Below are positions 28,601 through 34,702 of a stretch of DNA of 64,000 bases, piece by piece. The notes beneath the pieces are model-generated. The model ran no database searches and was not told where the DNA came from. It saw only the letters and a program-made list of their open reading frames with translations. The translations under genes and the position numbers were made by a program. This DNA comes from Symbiodinium kawagutii (lineage: Eukaryota > Sar > Dinophyceae > Suessiales > Symbiodiniaceae), in the NCBI GenBank assembly GCA_009767595.1, contig VSDK01010616.1, positions 532,903 through 596,902 on the forward strand, read 5' to 3'. Within the stretch, counting starts at the first letter, position 1, and each line of letters opens with the position of its first letter.

Positions 28601-29905
28601 GCAATCATTGAGAAGACTGTTGAAAATGGTCATTTATCAATATAAGGTATTTTGAAAGGTGATTGAAGGCCTATTAATAATGCTTGGAAGGCTGATATCA
28701 TGAAAAAAAGGTTACTAACCAGTTAAGTAAAGACAACCACTAGATTGGTTCGTAGCGAGCTGAGAATGGTGAGCAGTGCTTACAAGCAACTAGTAACTAG
28801 TAGTCATCAATCGTGGCTAATAACTATGAAATCAAGTTCTTAGTGAACCACCAGTAGTTACAGCGTAAAACATAGCGGGTGATCTACGGTCAAATATGGG
28901 GGATTCTCAGCATGGGTCTATCATCAAACTGTCATTACTGTTGGTGAATGCTGGCTATCAGGTAGTTATCAGTTCTTATTGCTGGCTAATAAAATCTATG
29001 TGATGGTCAATCAAGCAAAATAGTAGTTTGTCTGTTAGCCACGGCCACAGCTAATTATATACATACAAAATCATACAGAGATATATTTACGCTATAATCT
29101 CTGTTGTCTATTGTTGGCTAATGATGGCTATAAATAGGGGGATGTGAACTCCATAGCCAATGAAATAATGAATTGTATGATCTTGGCCATGATGTGGTTT
29201 ACAAAGGTCATGATTGCCTTTCCCAAAAATCATGGTGAATGGTTGTAAATGGTTCATATTCTGAAGGTTGGCTTTACCTAACTAATGTCAATAATTGTCA
29301 AATAAAGTGTCAAACATAACAATTGTCAAAGAAATCATCAAACCTCCTTTGAAAACGTAGGCAATAAACCAAGATGAATTCGATGGGGCTGTGTCCACGA
29401 CAAAGCTGGTGTCCATGTTTTCCAAGCGCAAAGGAACCATGGCGACTCTGAACGAGCACTCCGAAACAAATGAAACAGCTGTAGCTAATCAACTAAAAGA
29501 ACATGTCTGGAGTGGTTAACCATTATTGTTGGTGATTCTCCCCTATTAATCCCTAATATTGACCATTATAATCCCTATTGCCGGATCAATACAAAGCACA
29601 GGTTCCCACCAAAAGCGTCGGCAGTTGCAAGTCCTGTTGGTAACTTGGGCTCCGAGCTGCAGCAATGACAAGGCATGTGTTGAAGCCTGTCACAAAGTAT
29701 TGTCCCACACTATTGTTCCTTATTAATTCATCTTTGCTGGATTTTGTTGGCTACAAAGCTTCTATAAGAAGCGCTACCAGTTCTCTGCTTTAATGCCCTG
29801 TTTTTTGCGATGTAAAGCCTAGCACGGCCCATCTTCAGGACCCAACATCGTAGAAGAGTACGCGAAGGCATCGGTAGACGCGGCGATGGTCTCTCGGTGA
29901 TAGCC
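3708..29905 (-). CDS. Intron-rich WD40-repeat protein gene(s), WDR17-like N-terminus (span)
   Basis: About 25 short protein-like islands on the minus strand run from 29.9 kb (5') to 3.7 kb (3'). Early exons read in the order seen in the WDR17 N-terminus: RETIAASTDAFAYSSTM, then HERPISAICWCP, then RMAIWDIENEEEKIALKV, then IAVATANGSILFWDYK, then CSLRWDPLSEDYLLVSFA. WDR17 is a WD40 scaffold-type protein of unclear function in animals and protists. Later exons are protein-like but not recognised, and the last ends in a serine/acidic tail. Introns of 0.3-2 kb hold MITE-like elements, microsatellites and an N gap. It may be one gene or two in tandem, since no internal stop-plus-start pair could be placed with confidence. 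The WDR17 assignment is from remembered family sequence. Confidence 0.5.
4159..4224. repeat. Perfect 16-bp inverted repeat (hairpin)
   Basis: ACCACCAAACAGATAT at 4159-4174 and its exact reverse complement at 4209-4224, with a 34-base loop. It may be the core of a decayed family-alpha element. Confidence 0.8.
4305..4428 (-). CDS. WD40 gene(s), candidate exon
   Basis: Acceptor GTCACCAG, then FVATVSPVARLTAPDQTRLQ and LPREAVPGESWLRGG. The other two minus frames hit stops. Confidence 0.45.
4440..5480. other. AT-rich intron with diffuse GGTTAATGG-type words
   Basis: About 1 kb of degenerate TAGTGGTTAATGGTGG-like sequence, plus a decayed inverted copy of family beta near 4835-4940 (TTTTTGACCTACAGCCAAAT at its right end). 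No exon seen. Confidence 0.5.
5481..5600. mobile_element. MITE-like element, family beta
   Basis: The left end TTGGCAGTGGGTCAAAACCC and right end AATATTGACCCATAGCCATT are inverted copies. Confidence 0.65.
5630..5755 (-). CDS. WD40 gene(s), candidate exon
   Basis: GC-rich island after acceptor TTTCAG. One frame reads QRQVLVPRLGAQGRRIARPP. A second frame is open. Confidence 0.35.
6020..6112 (-). CDS. WD40 gene(s), exon of unrecognised part
   Basis: The frame GLMTGSNEFFFTVPENSDKG then TVFRR is clearly protein-like. Neighbouring frames are closed or unnatural. Confidence 0.48.
6585..6684 (-). CDS. WD40 gene(s), exon of unrecognised part
   Basis: The acceptor TGTGCAG is followed by DFNCAYAIMDCFFRGAADQL and then RWVT near a GT. 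It is about 35 bp from a family-alpha element. Confidence 0.48.
6716..6826. mobile_element. MITE-like element, family alpha (clearest copy)
   Basis: Starts ATGGTGGTTTCTCAGAATAG and ends CCTATTTTGAGAAACCACCA. The two ends pair over about 28 bp. The centre has a TGGTTGGTTTATTACTATTA word seen in other copies. Confidence 0.72.
7190..7300 (-). CDS. WD40 gene(s), candidate exon
   Basis: The minus frame with WSKGEVMMTSLMVIPLPG is the only fully open one on that strand. A plus-strand frame with a GTAAGT donor is also possible, so the strand is uncertain. Confidence 0.3.
7306..7416. mobile_element. MITE-like element, family alpha
   Basis: The left end AATGGTGGTTTCTCAAGCCA is inverted relative to the right end TACCCCTATTTTGAGAAACA. 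The centre shares TGGTTTATTACTATAAATGA-type sequence with the copy at 6716. Confidence 0.62.
8600..9400. other. No exon or element recognised
   Basis: AT-rich intronic or intergenic sequence. No supported open frame, inverted repeat or tandem array seen. Confidence 0.5.
9410..9520. mobile_element. MITE-like inverted-repeat element
   Basis: The left end ATGGGTATGCGCCAAAATTG pairs imperfectly with the right end CTATTTTGGCGCGCACACCT. Internal GGTACCC/GGTTACCC words recall family alpha. Confidence 0.45.
9870..10020 (-). CDS. WD40 gene(s), candidate exon
   Basis: The frame with LRDFELQTSDFIVWQRV is coding-like. A second open frame overlaps. Edges not fixed. Confidence 0.42.
10228..10348. mobile_element. 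MITE-like element, family beta
   Basis: Ends are AATGGCTGTGGGTCAAAACC and ATTGACCTACAGCCAAATGG. The inverted arms match over about 14 bp. Confidence 0.68.
10365..10510 (-). CDS. WD40 gene(s), exon of unrecognised part
   Basis: The frame LRFKNSAVGVCDIASRTMRD then WAADEFRGGVASGNLENG is open and strongly protein-like. It lies within 20 bp of a family-beta element. Confidence 0.48.
11270..11390 (-). CDS. WD40 gene(s), candidate exon
   Basis: The frame with TAFFELPGQAVPSEPNWFVL is protein-like. Other frames are shorter or poorer. Confidence 0.38.
12900..13130 (-). CDS. Candidate exon island, strand uncertain
   Basis: A GC-rich island with open frames on both strands. The minus frame VGNTGVLCVKACAATIGAMH ends at a possible GC donor (TCAG|GCAGAT). 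No family recognised. Kept because base composition marks it as exon-like. Confidence 0.28.
14400..14590 (-). CDS. WD40 gene(s), exon of unrecognised part
   Basis: After GGCTCAG the frame reads LMNARAAALSVVEAVECV, continues STFGTDQGTGSGAEGEHP, then SYAAVSWLALSFSDM. Only this frame is fully open and natural. No domain recognised. Confidence 0.5.
14845..14930. mobile_element. MITE-like element, family alpha (shortened)
   Basis: The left end GGTTGTTTCTCAAAATAAGG pairs with the right end CCCTATTCTGAGAAACCACC. The centre is TAAATGACTATTAATGGATG, as in the other copies. Confidence 0.55.
14955..15110 (-). CDS. WD40 gene(s), candidate exon
   Basis: GC-rich island. The frame with RSALEWLGSAAPVIGSMW and SASWLADVGRAVTGSHGA is protein-like. 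A competing frame exists. Confidence 0.38.
15725..15860 (-). CDS. WD40 gene(s), candidate exon
   Basis: GC-rich island. The frame containing PLTALAFGAQDQSGNGENVA resembles a WD-repeat entry (L-T-A-L-A-F). Boundaries not fixed. Confidence 0.4.
15876..15990. mobile_element. MITE-like element, family alpha
   Basis: Ends ATGGTGGTTTCCTAGAATAG and CCCCTATTTTGAGAAACACC are inverted repeats of each other with few mismatches, about 115 bp in all. Confidence 0.68.
16445..16570 (-). CDS. WD40 gene(s), exon of unrecognised part
   Basis: Open frame with LVSNSLDTLGTIGHLAERHV then NPDGHRPFAGRT. It is highly protein-like on the minus strand and the plus-strand reading is poor. No family recognised. Confidence 0.5.
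17165..17300 (-). CDS. WD40 gene, candidate exon
   Basis: One frame has FDKQAQAIRSLAWVWG, comparable to the SVQCLAWVP step of WDR17. A second frame is also open. Confidence 0.4.
17500..17640 (-). CDS. WD40 gene, candidate exon
   Basis: The open frame carries VNLQTDLVVYDLSDGF, blade-like. The other frames are closed. Confidence 0.42.
18240..18325 (-). CDS. WD40 gene exon (DGSLTLFDISR)
   Basis: The frame LAVAGGVHQDGSLTLFDISR is a WD blade following the WDPLSEDYLL exon. The junction phase with the preceding exon is not resolved. Confidence 0.52.
18553..18659 (-). CDS. WD40 gene exon (CSLRWDPLSEDYLLVS)
   Basis: Acceptor CAATCCTTGCAG, then ENFCSLRWDPLSEDYLLVSF and a GT donor. Animal WDR17 has a near-identical A-L-x-WDPLSTDYLLV stretch at the matching place. 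This is the best single-exon support for the assignment. Confidence 0.65.
19097..19175 (-). CDS. WD40 gene exon
   Basis: The acceptor CCAAGCAG is followed by SDLPHLSPEEIGSHLVLVDP and the exon ends AAT|GTAAGC. The donor is strong and the composition is clearly coding-like. Probably a linker between WD blades. Confidence 0.55.
21140..21258 (-). CDS. WD40 gene, candidate exon
   Basis: The frame with CGLDDGSLTVQLGGAIRVV looks like a WD blade (DDGSLTV). Boundaries are not fixed. Confidence 0.4.
22030..22187 (-). CDS. WD40 gene, candidate exon
   Basis: A strong acceptor TGTTTCCAG|G precedes EAERISAESSTTTPHTGTAS and then EIIVGAPWHLALGYC. Two frames are open. This one begins immediately at the splice site and fits better. 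Confidence 0.5.
22501..22625. repeat. CAC / CAACAG trinucleotide array
   Basis: (CAC)n followed by (CAACAG)n. On the plus strand it could code poly-Thr/Asn or poly-Gln, but it lies between minus-strand exons and is read as intronic. Confidence 0.9.
22999..23119 (-). CDS. WD40 gene, candidate exon
   Basis: A GC-rich island between ATCGCAG and TTGG|GTAAGC. All three frames are open; the Q-rich one (QAPGQQDQPSLFGAGEQLQG) is most protein-like. The frame is not settled. Confidence 0.4.
23616..23690 (-). CDS. WD40 gene exon (SILFWDYK)
   Basis: The frame PAAQIAVATANGSILFWDYK ends at a GC donor (AAG|GCAGTC). It is a classical WD blade: IAVATANGSILFWD. Confidence 0.58.
25067..25185. mobile_element. 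MITE-like element, family gamma
   Basis: Ends are inverted: AGTTACCCTTTGGTAACCTA at the left and TTAGTTTACCAGAGGGTAA at the right, with a GGCGGATTTTCAATTGCCAT inner part. A second copy is at 37987-38077. Confidence 0.6.
26056..26134 (-). CDS. WD40 gene exon (MAIWDIENEEEK)
   Basis: The acceptor TGTGACAG|G is followed by SCSIGMRMAIWDIENEEEK, the IWD strand of a WD repeat. It continues with a charged loop to a GG-rich donor region. Confidence 0.6.
27290..27360 (-). CDS. WD40 gene exon (HERPISAICWCP)
   Basis: The acceptor CCTTGCAG is followed in phase 0 by KVIAAHERPISAICWCPEES. This is a typical WD-repeat start (H, then I-x-A-I-x-W-x-P) and close to EHKKTITAISWCP of WDR17. It probably ends near 27297 at a GA-type donor. 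Confidence 0.6.
27518..27797. repeat. TAC / CCACTA microsatellite
   Basis: A (CCACTA)n block, the N gap, then a (CTA)n block with rare substitutions. The long open frames through it are repeat artefacts. Confidence 0.9.
27607..27723. other. Assembly gap of 117 N in a TAC/CCACTA repeat
   Basis: Left flank 27518-27606 is a TACCAC-type repeat and right flank 27724-27797 is a CTA repeat. The gap sits in an intron of the WD40 gene. Its real length is unknown. Confidence 0.98.
28390..28530 (-). CDS. WD40 gene, candidate exon
   Basis: The frame ends GWRGSLMAYFSGDGFVGE at a strong GTATGT donor. Another frame is also open, so this is tentative. Confidence 0.4.
29850..29905 (-). CDS. WD40 gene, candidate 5' exon
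   Basis: After acceptor GCTGCTAG|G the frame reads RETIAASTDAFAYSSTM. This is close to the CAASGDRFAYCAT stretch of animal WDR17. The donor is not fixed; a GA donor is possible. Confidence 0.5.
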
Positions 29906-30922
29906 CTAGCAGCATCGGCAGTGCAGCGCAGCATCTTTGTTGGAACATGTTGAAACTATACCAACTACCTGTGAAGTTCTCTGCAGTGAAACTGGAAACC
30001 TTGTTTGGAGGTGTGTGTGGGTGTGTGAAGACAGACCATTAGACCTTTCTTTCTTTATATATATATACAAATAAATAGATAAATATATATATATAGATAT
30101 ATAAATATATCATATGTATCATAATATACGTATGGTATATGAATTTGAGCTCCGTACTTCTGAAATCAGTCAGATTCAAAGAGGTCTGAACTCAACAAAC
30201 CAAATTCCGGCGGCATACATCCCAATGATCACCCACAAAAGCCATAAAGTACTTCTTCATAGTTCTTCTTGCAAGCTTACTGGGGAACAATCAACCAATG
30301 GGAAGACAGGAATGGGCTGGGCGATTTCTGCTCCCTCTCTGTGGATGATGATACTTGGGAACATGGTGCTACAATGATCGTGTGACAATGGCAGCCCCAA
30401 GACAAGGCGTCAGAATATGTCAGAAGAAAAGTTACACAAGACTTCTGACATAATTTATGTCGTACCGTGTTTTGCGTTTCAAGAAACATCTTTGTTGACC
30501 AGGAAAAAATGGTAACATCCCAATGCTGACTGCGTTGGAGGCCCCGTGCTCCAACGATTCACCAAATCTGAACTGCAAACTCACTCGGGCTTAAGTACCA
30601 ATTGAGAAATGTGTTTCGGATTGCACAGGCATTTTGTCCAAGAACATTACGCAATATTTTTTGATATTGAGATTGTATACAATCATGAATGAAAAATATC
30701 ACCCAACATACAATATGCTTGCGAGATGACCGCGCCTGCCAAGAGATCCTGGAGCTGTTTGAAACAAAAGAAAGATGGTACTTTTACAGTAGTGGTTCAT
30801 TGCTCTTAAAATGCTGAATAAACTGGATTTCACGGATTTCGGGCAAGTCCGAGCCACGCTGTCCCTGATGTGGTGGGAGCAACGGACATATTAGGTGAAT
30901 AAACTGGATGATTTGCCCAGTT

Positions 30923-31064
30923 GGTTTCTCAACTTGGCAGTGGGTCAAAACCCTTAGTCCCCCTGGTTCCCCTATCATTAACCATTGTTACCCTATTATT
31001 GATTGGTCATTATCCCCCATAATTGGTTGGCCAATATTGACCCATGGCAAACTTGAGAAAGACC
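30923..31064. mobile_element. MITE-like element, family beta with extended ends
   Basis: The inverted arms include TTTCTCAACTTGGCAGTGGG and its near-complement ending at 31064. Paired ends reach about 24 bp and begin with the GTTTCTCAA word of family alpha, which links the two families. Confidence 0.65.
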
Positions 31065-31079
31065 GATTTCCTGATCAAC

Positions 31080-31188
31080 GCACCTGGCCCCTTTCCGGCG
31101 CAAGTCTACCGGATCCCCTGCCTGGACCCCTGAGGGGATCAAGCGCAAAGGCCGCAACATGGCGAAGCAGCGTGAAGCAAATCTGCCC
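31080..31188 (-). CDS. Candidate exon
   Basis: GC-rich island between a GGGCAG acceptor and a CCAG|GTGCGT donor. One frame reads LLRHVAAFALDPLRGPGRG. A second is open. It abuts a family-beta element. Confidence 0.38.
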
Positions 31189-31202
31189 TTGGACACTACG
31201 CT

Positions 31203-31475
31203 TTGTAGAGGTTTCCATGATCAGGTCTCCACGATCTGAATTTTAGGGCTAGAGATTTTCATGATCAGGTCTGCATGATCTGAATTTTAGGGCTAGAGAT
31301 TTTCATGATCAGGTCTGCATGATCTGAATTTTAGGGCTAGAGATTTTCATGATCAGGTCTGCATGATCTGAATTTTAGGGCTAGAGATTTTCATGATCAG
31401 GTCTGCATGATCTGAAGTTTGGAGAGATTTTAGGACCAAATCCGCATGATCTGAAGTCTAGGGCATCTAAATCTG
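31203..31475. repeat. 44-bp tandem repeat, about five copies
   Basis: The unit contains ATGATCAGGTCTGCATGATC and TGAATTTTAGGGCTAGAG. Copies 2-4 are almost identical; the outer copies have diverged. It contains the palindromic word TGATCA. Confidence 0.9.
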
Positions 31476-31879
31476 CATCAAACCCCGCCTGAAAACTATC
31501 GAGTTGAATGGTTCGTTTTTTCTGCTAAACTTGCTGTAGAGGGTGGGATCGGAGGTGATGCTTTGGAGTTGATGACGCCAATTCATTCAAGTCCTACCGC
31601 GTCAATACCAGAACCCCAAAGAAAAGCATGACCAAGGTATTGATGTACATTATCACTGGAAATAACTTGGAAATAACTGGAAATAACTCACCTGGATTGA
31701 TGAAGAAAACAGGTGAGTTATGTCCAGTACGACAGTTTCCCTCAATTTTGGGCTCGCAGCTGAAGACCAAAAAGAGCTGCTGCTTTGTTGCAACTGGTCC
31801 AATGTTGCACCTTGGCATGGTAACAATGCCATAGAAAAATTATGACATGGTTCTAGTTCTAGCTGTCACTTACTACTGC

Positions 31880-32135
31880 TAAATGACATGATAGCACTTG
31901 GTCTCACTCCATTGACTCCATGTTGCCATGAAACCTTCCTTCCAGCACCCACAAGTTTGACCCACGATGCGAGGAAGGCCGTTTCTGAAACCGCTCGACT
32001 TCGCCAGAAAGGAGCAACCTTTTGTACGCTTGATAGGACAGTGTGAAAATTAGTCAATGCCGTTCGAATCGCTTCCACCGGAGCCGTGGTAGAATGACGG
32101 TTTCTGCCTTTGTTCAGTTCTGGTGGTACCTCCCC
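31880..32135 (-). CDS. Candidate exon, unrecognised
   Basis: A 91-codon open frame with VEAIRTALTNFHTVLSSVQK, then VAPFWRSRAVSETAFLASW and VKLVGAGRKVSWQHG. Strongly protein-like. It may begin with ATG (MGGEVPPELNKGRN) near 32141. Confidence 0.42.
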
Positions 32136-32639
32136 ACCCATTCCAAGATCACTATTTTCGCGAATTAACCATCAACTTTGGGTTCACAATCTACGGATAA
32201 CCCGTGGTAGACCTTAATCTACATAACGCATGGCTAGTCTTTGGCATTGCCCAATTGAGCCTTGATTATCTGCATGACTATCCCGCATGTTCTTGCAGCA
32301 GTTTTTATATCTTATGAAATCATTTGCTTTGAGCCTTGCCACACAATGTTCTGTTGGTGGCTTGGTCAATTTTGGTCAAATCAGCAGGTCATATCTTTAG
32401 TGAGGGTGCTTCAACATGTGGATAGAGGTCAATGACATTGCTGACAAATTTGTAGGCATGTCTGATGATCTACATATAAAGGCTAAAATGTCCCTAAATA
32501 ACGCATATATACTGTTTATATATATATATATGTAATATGATATGTATAAATTAGTTTAGTGGAATCTAAGGTGTACTGACAAATGTGCGCATATGATCCA
32601 TATGAAACAATTCTGAACAGGTCATCGCAGTAATCCGGG

Positions 32640-32745
32640 AAGCCGAGAAGCTGCCACCATCACTGTGCAAAGCGCACACTGCTGAGGTGGCACCGCCCCT
32701 TGATACTGCGCAAGCATTGCTTGGAAGCCTAGCGAGTCTTAAGAA
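32640..32745 (-). CDS. Candidate exon, WD40-like
   Basis: After CGCTAG|G the frame reads LPSNACAVSRGGATSAVCAL then HSDGGSFSASRITAMTCSE. The VCALHSDGGSFSAS stretch looks like a WD blade. It lies 5' of the WDR17-like exons, so it may be a separate gene. Confidence 0.42.
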
Positions 32746-33145
32746 TCTGCATTTCACCGAGCAAAGATGAGCAAAGCCATAGGAAACCCAGCGACTCTTG
32801 GAAGAACAAACCAGCTTGTAAACCACCCAGTGGACCAACCAACACTGTGATTCTTTGTCAAAATTCATCGGTTTTCATCGGTTTACCTGGGAATCTCTGA
32901 TGAATCAACCACTAATCAATCACTAATCAACCACTATAATCAATTAATCAACCATTCATCACCCATGAATCAACCCATTCAAAAACCACCAATCCATGGC
33001 AACAGTTCTCCACTCGGCCGCAGCCACAGCTTTTTCCGACGGCTGCAACAGGCGCGGATGGCACGGGGCCAGGTGGGCACAGCACCTGCAACGCTACGGG
33101 GAGCGGCTGGTGCCATTGAGACGTGGCATTCCTCCAGCCCTTATA

Positions 33146-34162
33146 TGGCCAGCTGGGTCAAGCAGGTCATCAACCATAATGGGGAACAATAACCAGCTTA
33201 ATCAATGGTTAATAATGGTTGTTAATAATGGTTAATAATGGTTGTTAATAATGGTTAATAATGGTTAATAATGGTTAATAATGGTTAATAATGGTTAATA
33301 ATGGTTGTTAATAATGGTTGTTAATAATGGTTAATAATGGTTAATAATGGTTAATAATGGTTAATAATGGTTAATAATGGTTGTTAATAATGGTTAATAA
33401 TGGTTAATAATGGTTGTTAATAATGGTAAATAATGGTTAATAATGGTTAACAATGGTTAATAATGGTTAATAATGGTTGTTAATAATGGTTAATAATGGT
33501 TAATAATGGTTAATAATGGTTAATAATGGTTGTTAATAATGGTTAATAATGGTTAATAATGGTTAATAATGGTTGTTAATAATGGTTAATAATGGTTAAT
33601 AATGGTTAATAATGGTTAATAATGGTTAATAATGGCTAATAATGGTTAATAATGGTTGTTAATAATGGTTAACAATGGTTAATAATGGTTAATAATGGTT
33701 AATAATGGTTAATAATGGTTGTTAATAATGGTTGTTAATAATGGTTAATAATGGTTAATAATGGTTAATAATGGTTAATAATGGTTGTTAATAATGGTTA
33801 ATAATGGTTAATAATGGTTAACAATGGTTAATAATGGTTAATAATGGTTGTTAATAATGGTTAATAATGGTTAATAATGGTTAACAATGGGTAATAATGG
33901 TTAAAAAAGGTGTTGTTAATAATGGTTAATAATGGTTAATAATGGTTAATAATGGTTAATAATGGTTAATAATGGTTAATAATGGTTAATAATGGTTAAT
34001 AATGGTTAATAATGGTTAATAATGGTTAATAATGGTTAATAATGGTTAATAATGGTTAATAATGGTTAGTAATGGGGAACAATGAGCAGCAATTTTAATA
34101 CGGGAAGATAATGGTTAATAAGGGGGAATCACCGGGGTACAGGCTTTTGACCTACAGCCATA
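33146..34162. mobile_element. Family-beta MITE inflated by an internal 10-bp tandem array
   Basis: The left end GGCCAGCTGGGTCAAGCAGG and the right end GGCTTTTGACCTACAGCCAT match the ends of family beta. Between them lies an array of GGTTAATAAT, with frequent 13-bp GGTTGTTAATAAT variants. Ordinary copies are about 120 bp; this one is about 1 kb. Confidence 0.68.
33203..34078. repeat. GGTTAATAAT minisatellite
   Basis: About 80 units of the 10-mer with scattered 13-mers and point changes. The last 140 bp are the most homogeneous, which suggests recent expansion at that end. Confidence 0.95.
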
Positions 34163-34555
34163 TTAGTGGATGATGTAGATACTGAAGCTGAATCGCTGCT
34201 GCAAAACCATCAAAACAAAGCCTGCTACTTGTGTAGTTCCAGAATTCATCACGGGGTCCAGGCGATCAACCAGTTTGCTCAAGTATCTATTTACTTCCGA
34301 AACAATATCAAAAAACATCAACACATGTCAACGATCCCCACCAACATCTAACAACAGTAACCGACAGCTGTTCAACCAATCATCGAACTGACCCATGTCA
34401 ACCAATGAGCCAACCAACCCGCCAACTAACAGACATTATAAGCATCCAACTGACTCACCACCTAACCAACCAAGGTCACCCAACACACCAACGAACCAAC
34501 GATGCAACCATCCACCGACGGACCGATCACCTCAATACTGCGCATCCGGCGGCAG

Positions 34556-34702
34556 CTCGCGACCGCTGCGCGCAGACCCTTTGGCCTACACGGGGGTGTG
34601 GCTTCCAAGTTGGGTCATCGGAAGCTGTTCTCGTCGTGGGATTCTGTTAAGCACCTGGCTTTTCTTAAGGCGTTCCGTGTTGATCCATATGAAACATGGG
34701 AG
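34556..34702 (+). CDS. Exon of unrecognised plus-strand gene
   Basis: Exactly 49 codons between CGGCAG and GAG|GCAAGT (strong GC donor). It encodes LATAARRPFGLHGGVASKLG, then HRKLFSSWDSVKHLAFLKAF and RVDPYETWE. Confidence 0.58.

Noticed and set aside
33203-34078. CRISPR array
   Set aside because: The 10-bp unit is contiguous, without spacers, in a eukaryotic setting.
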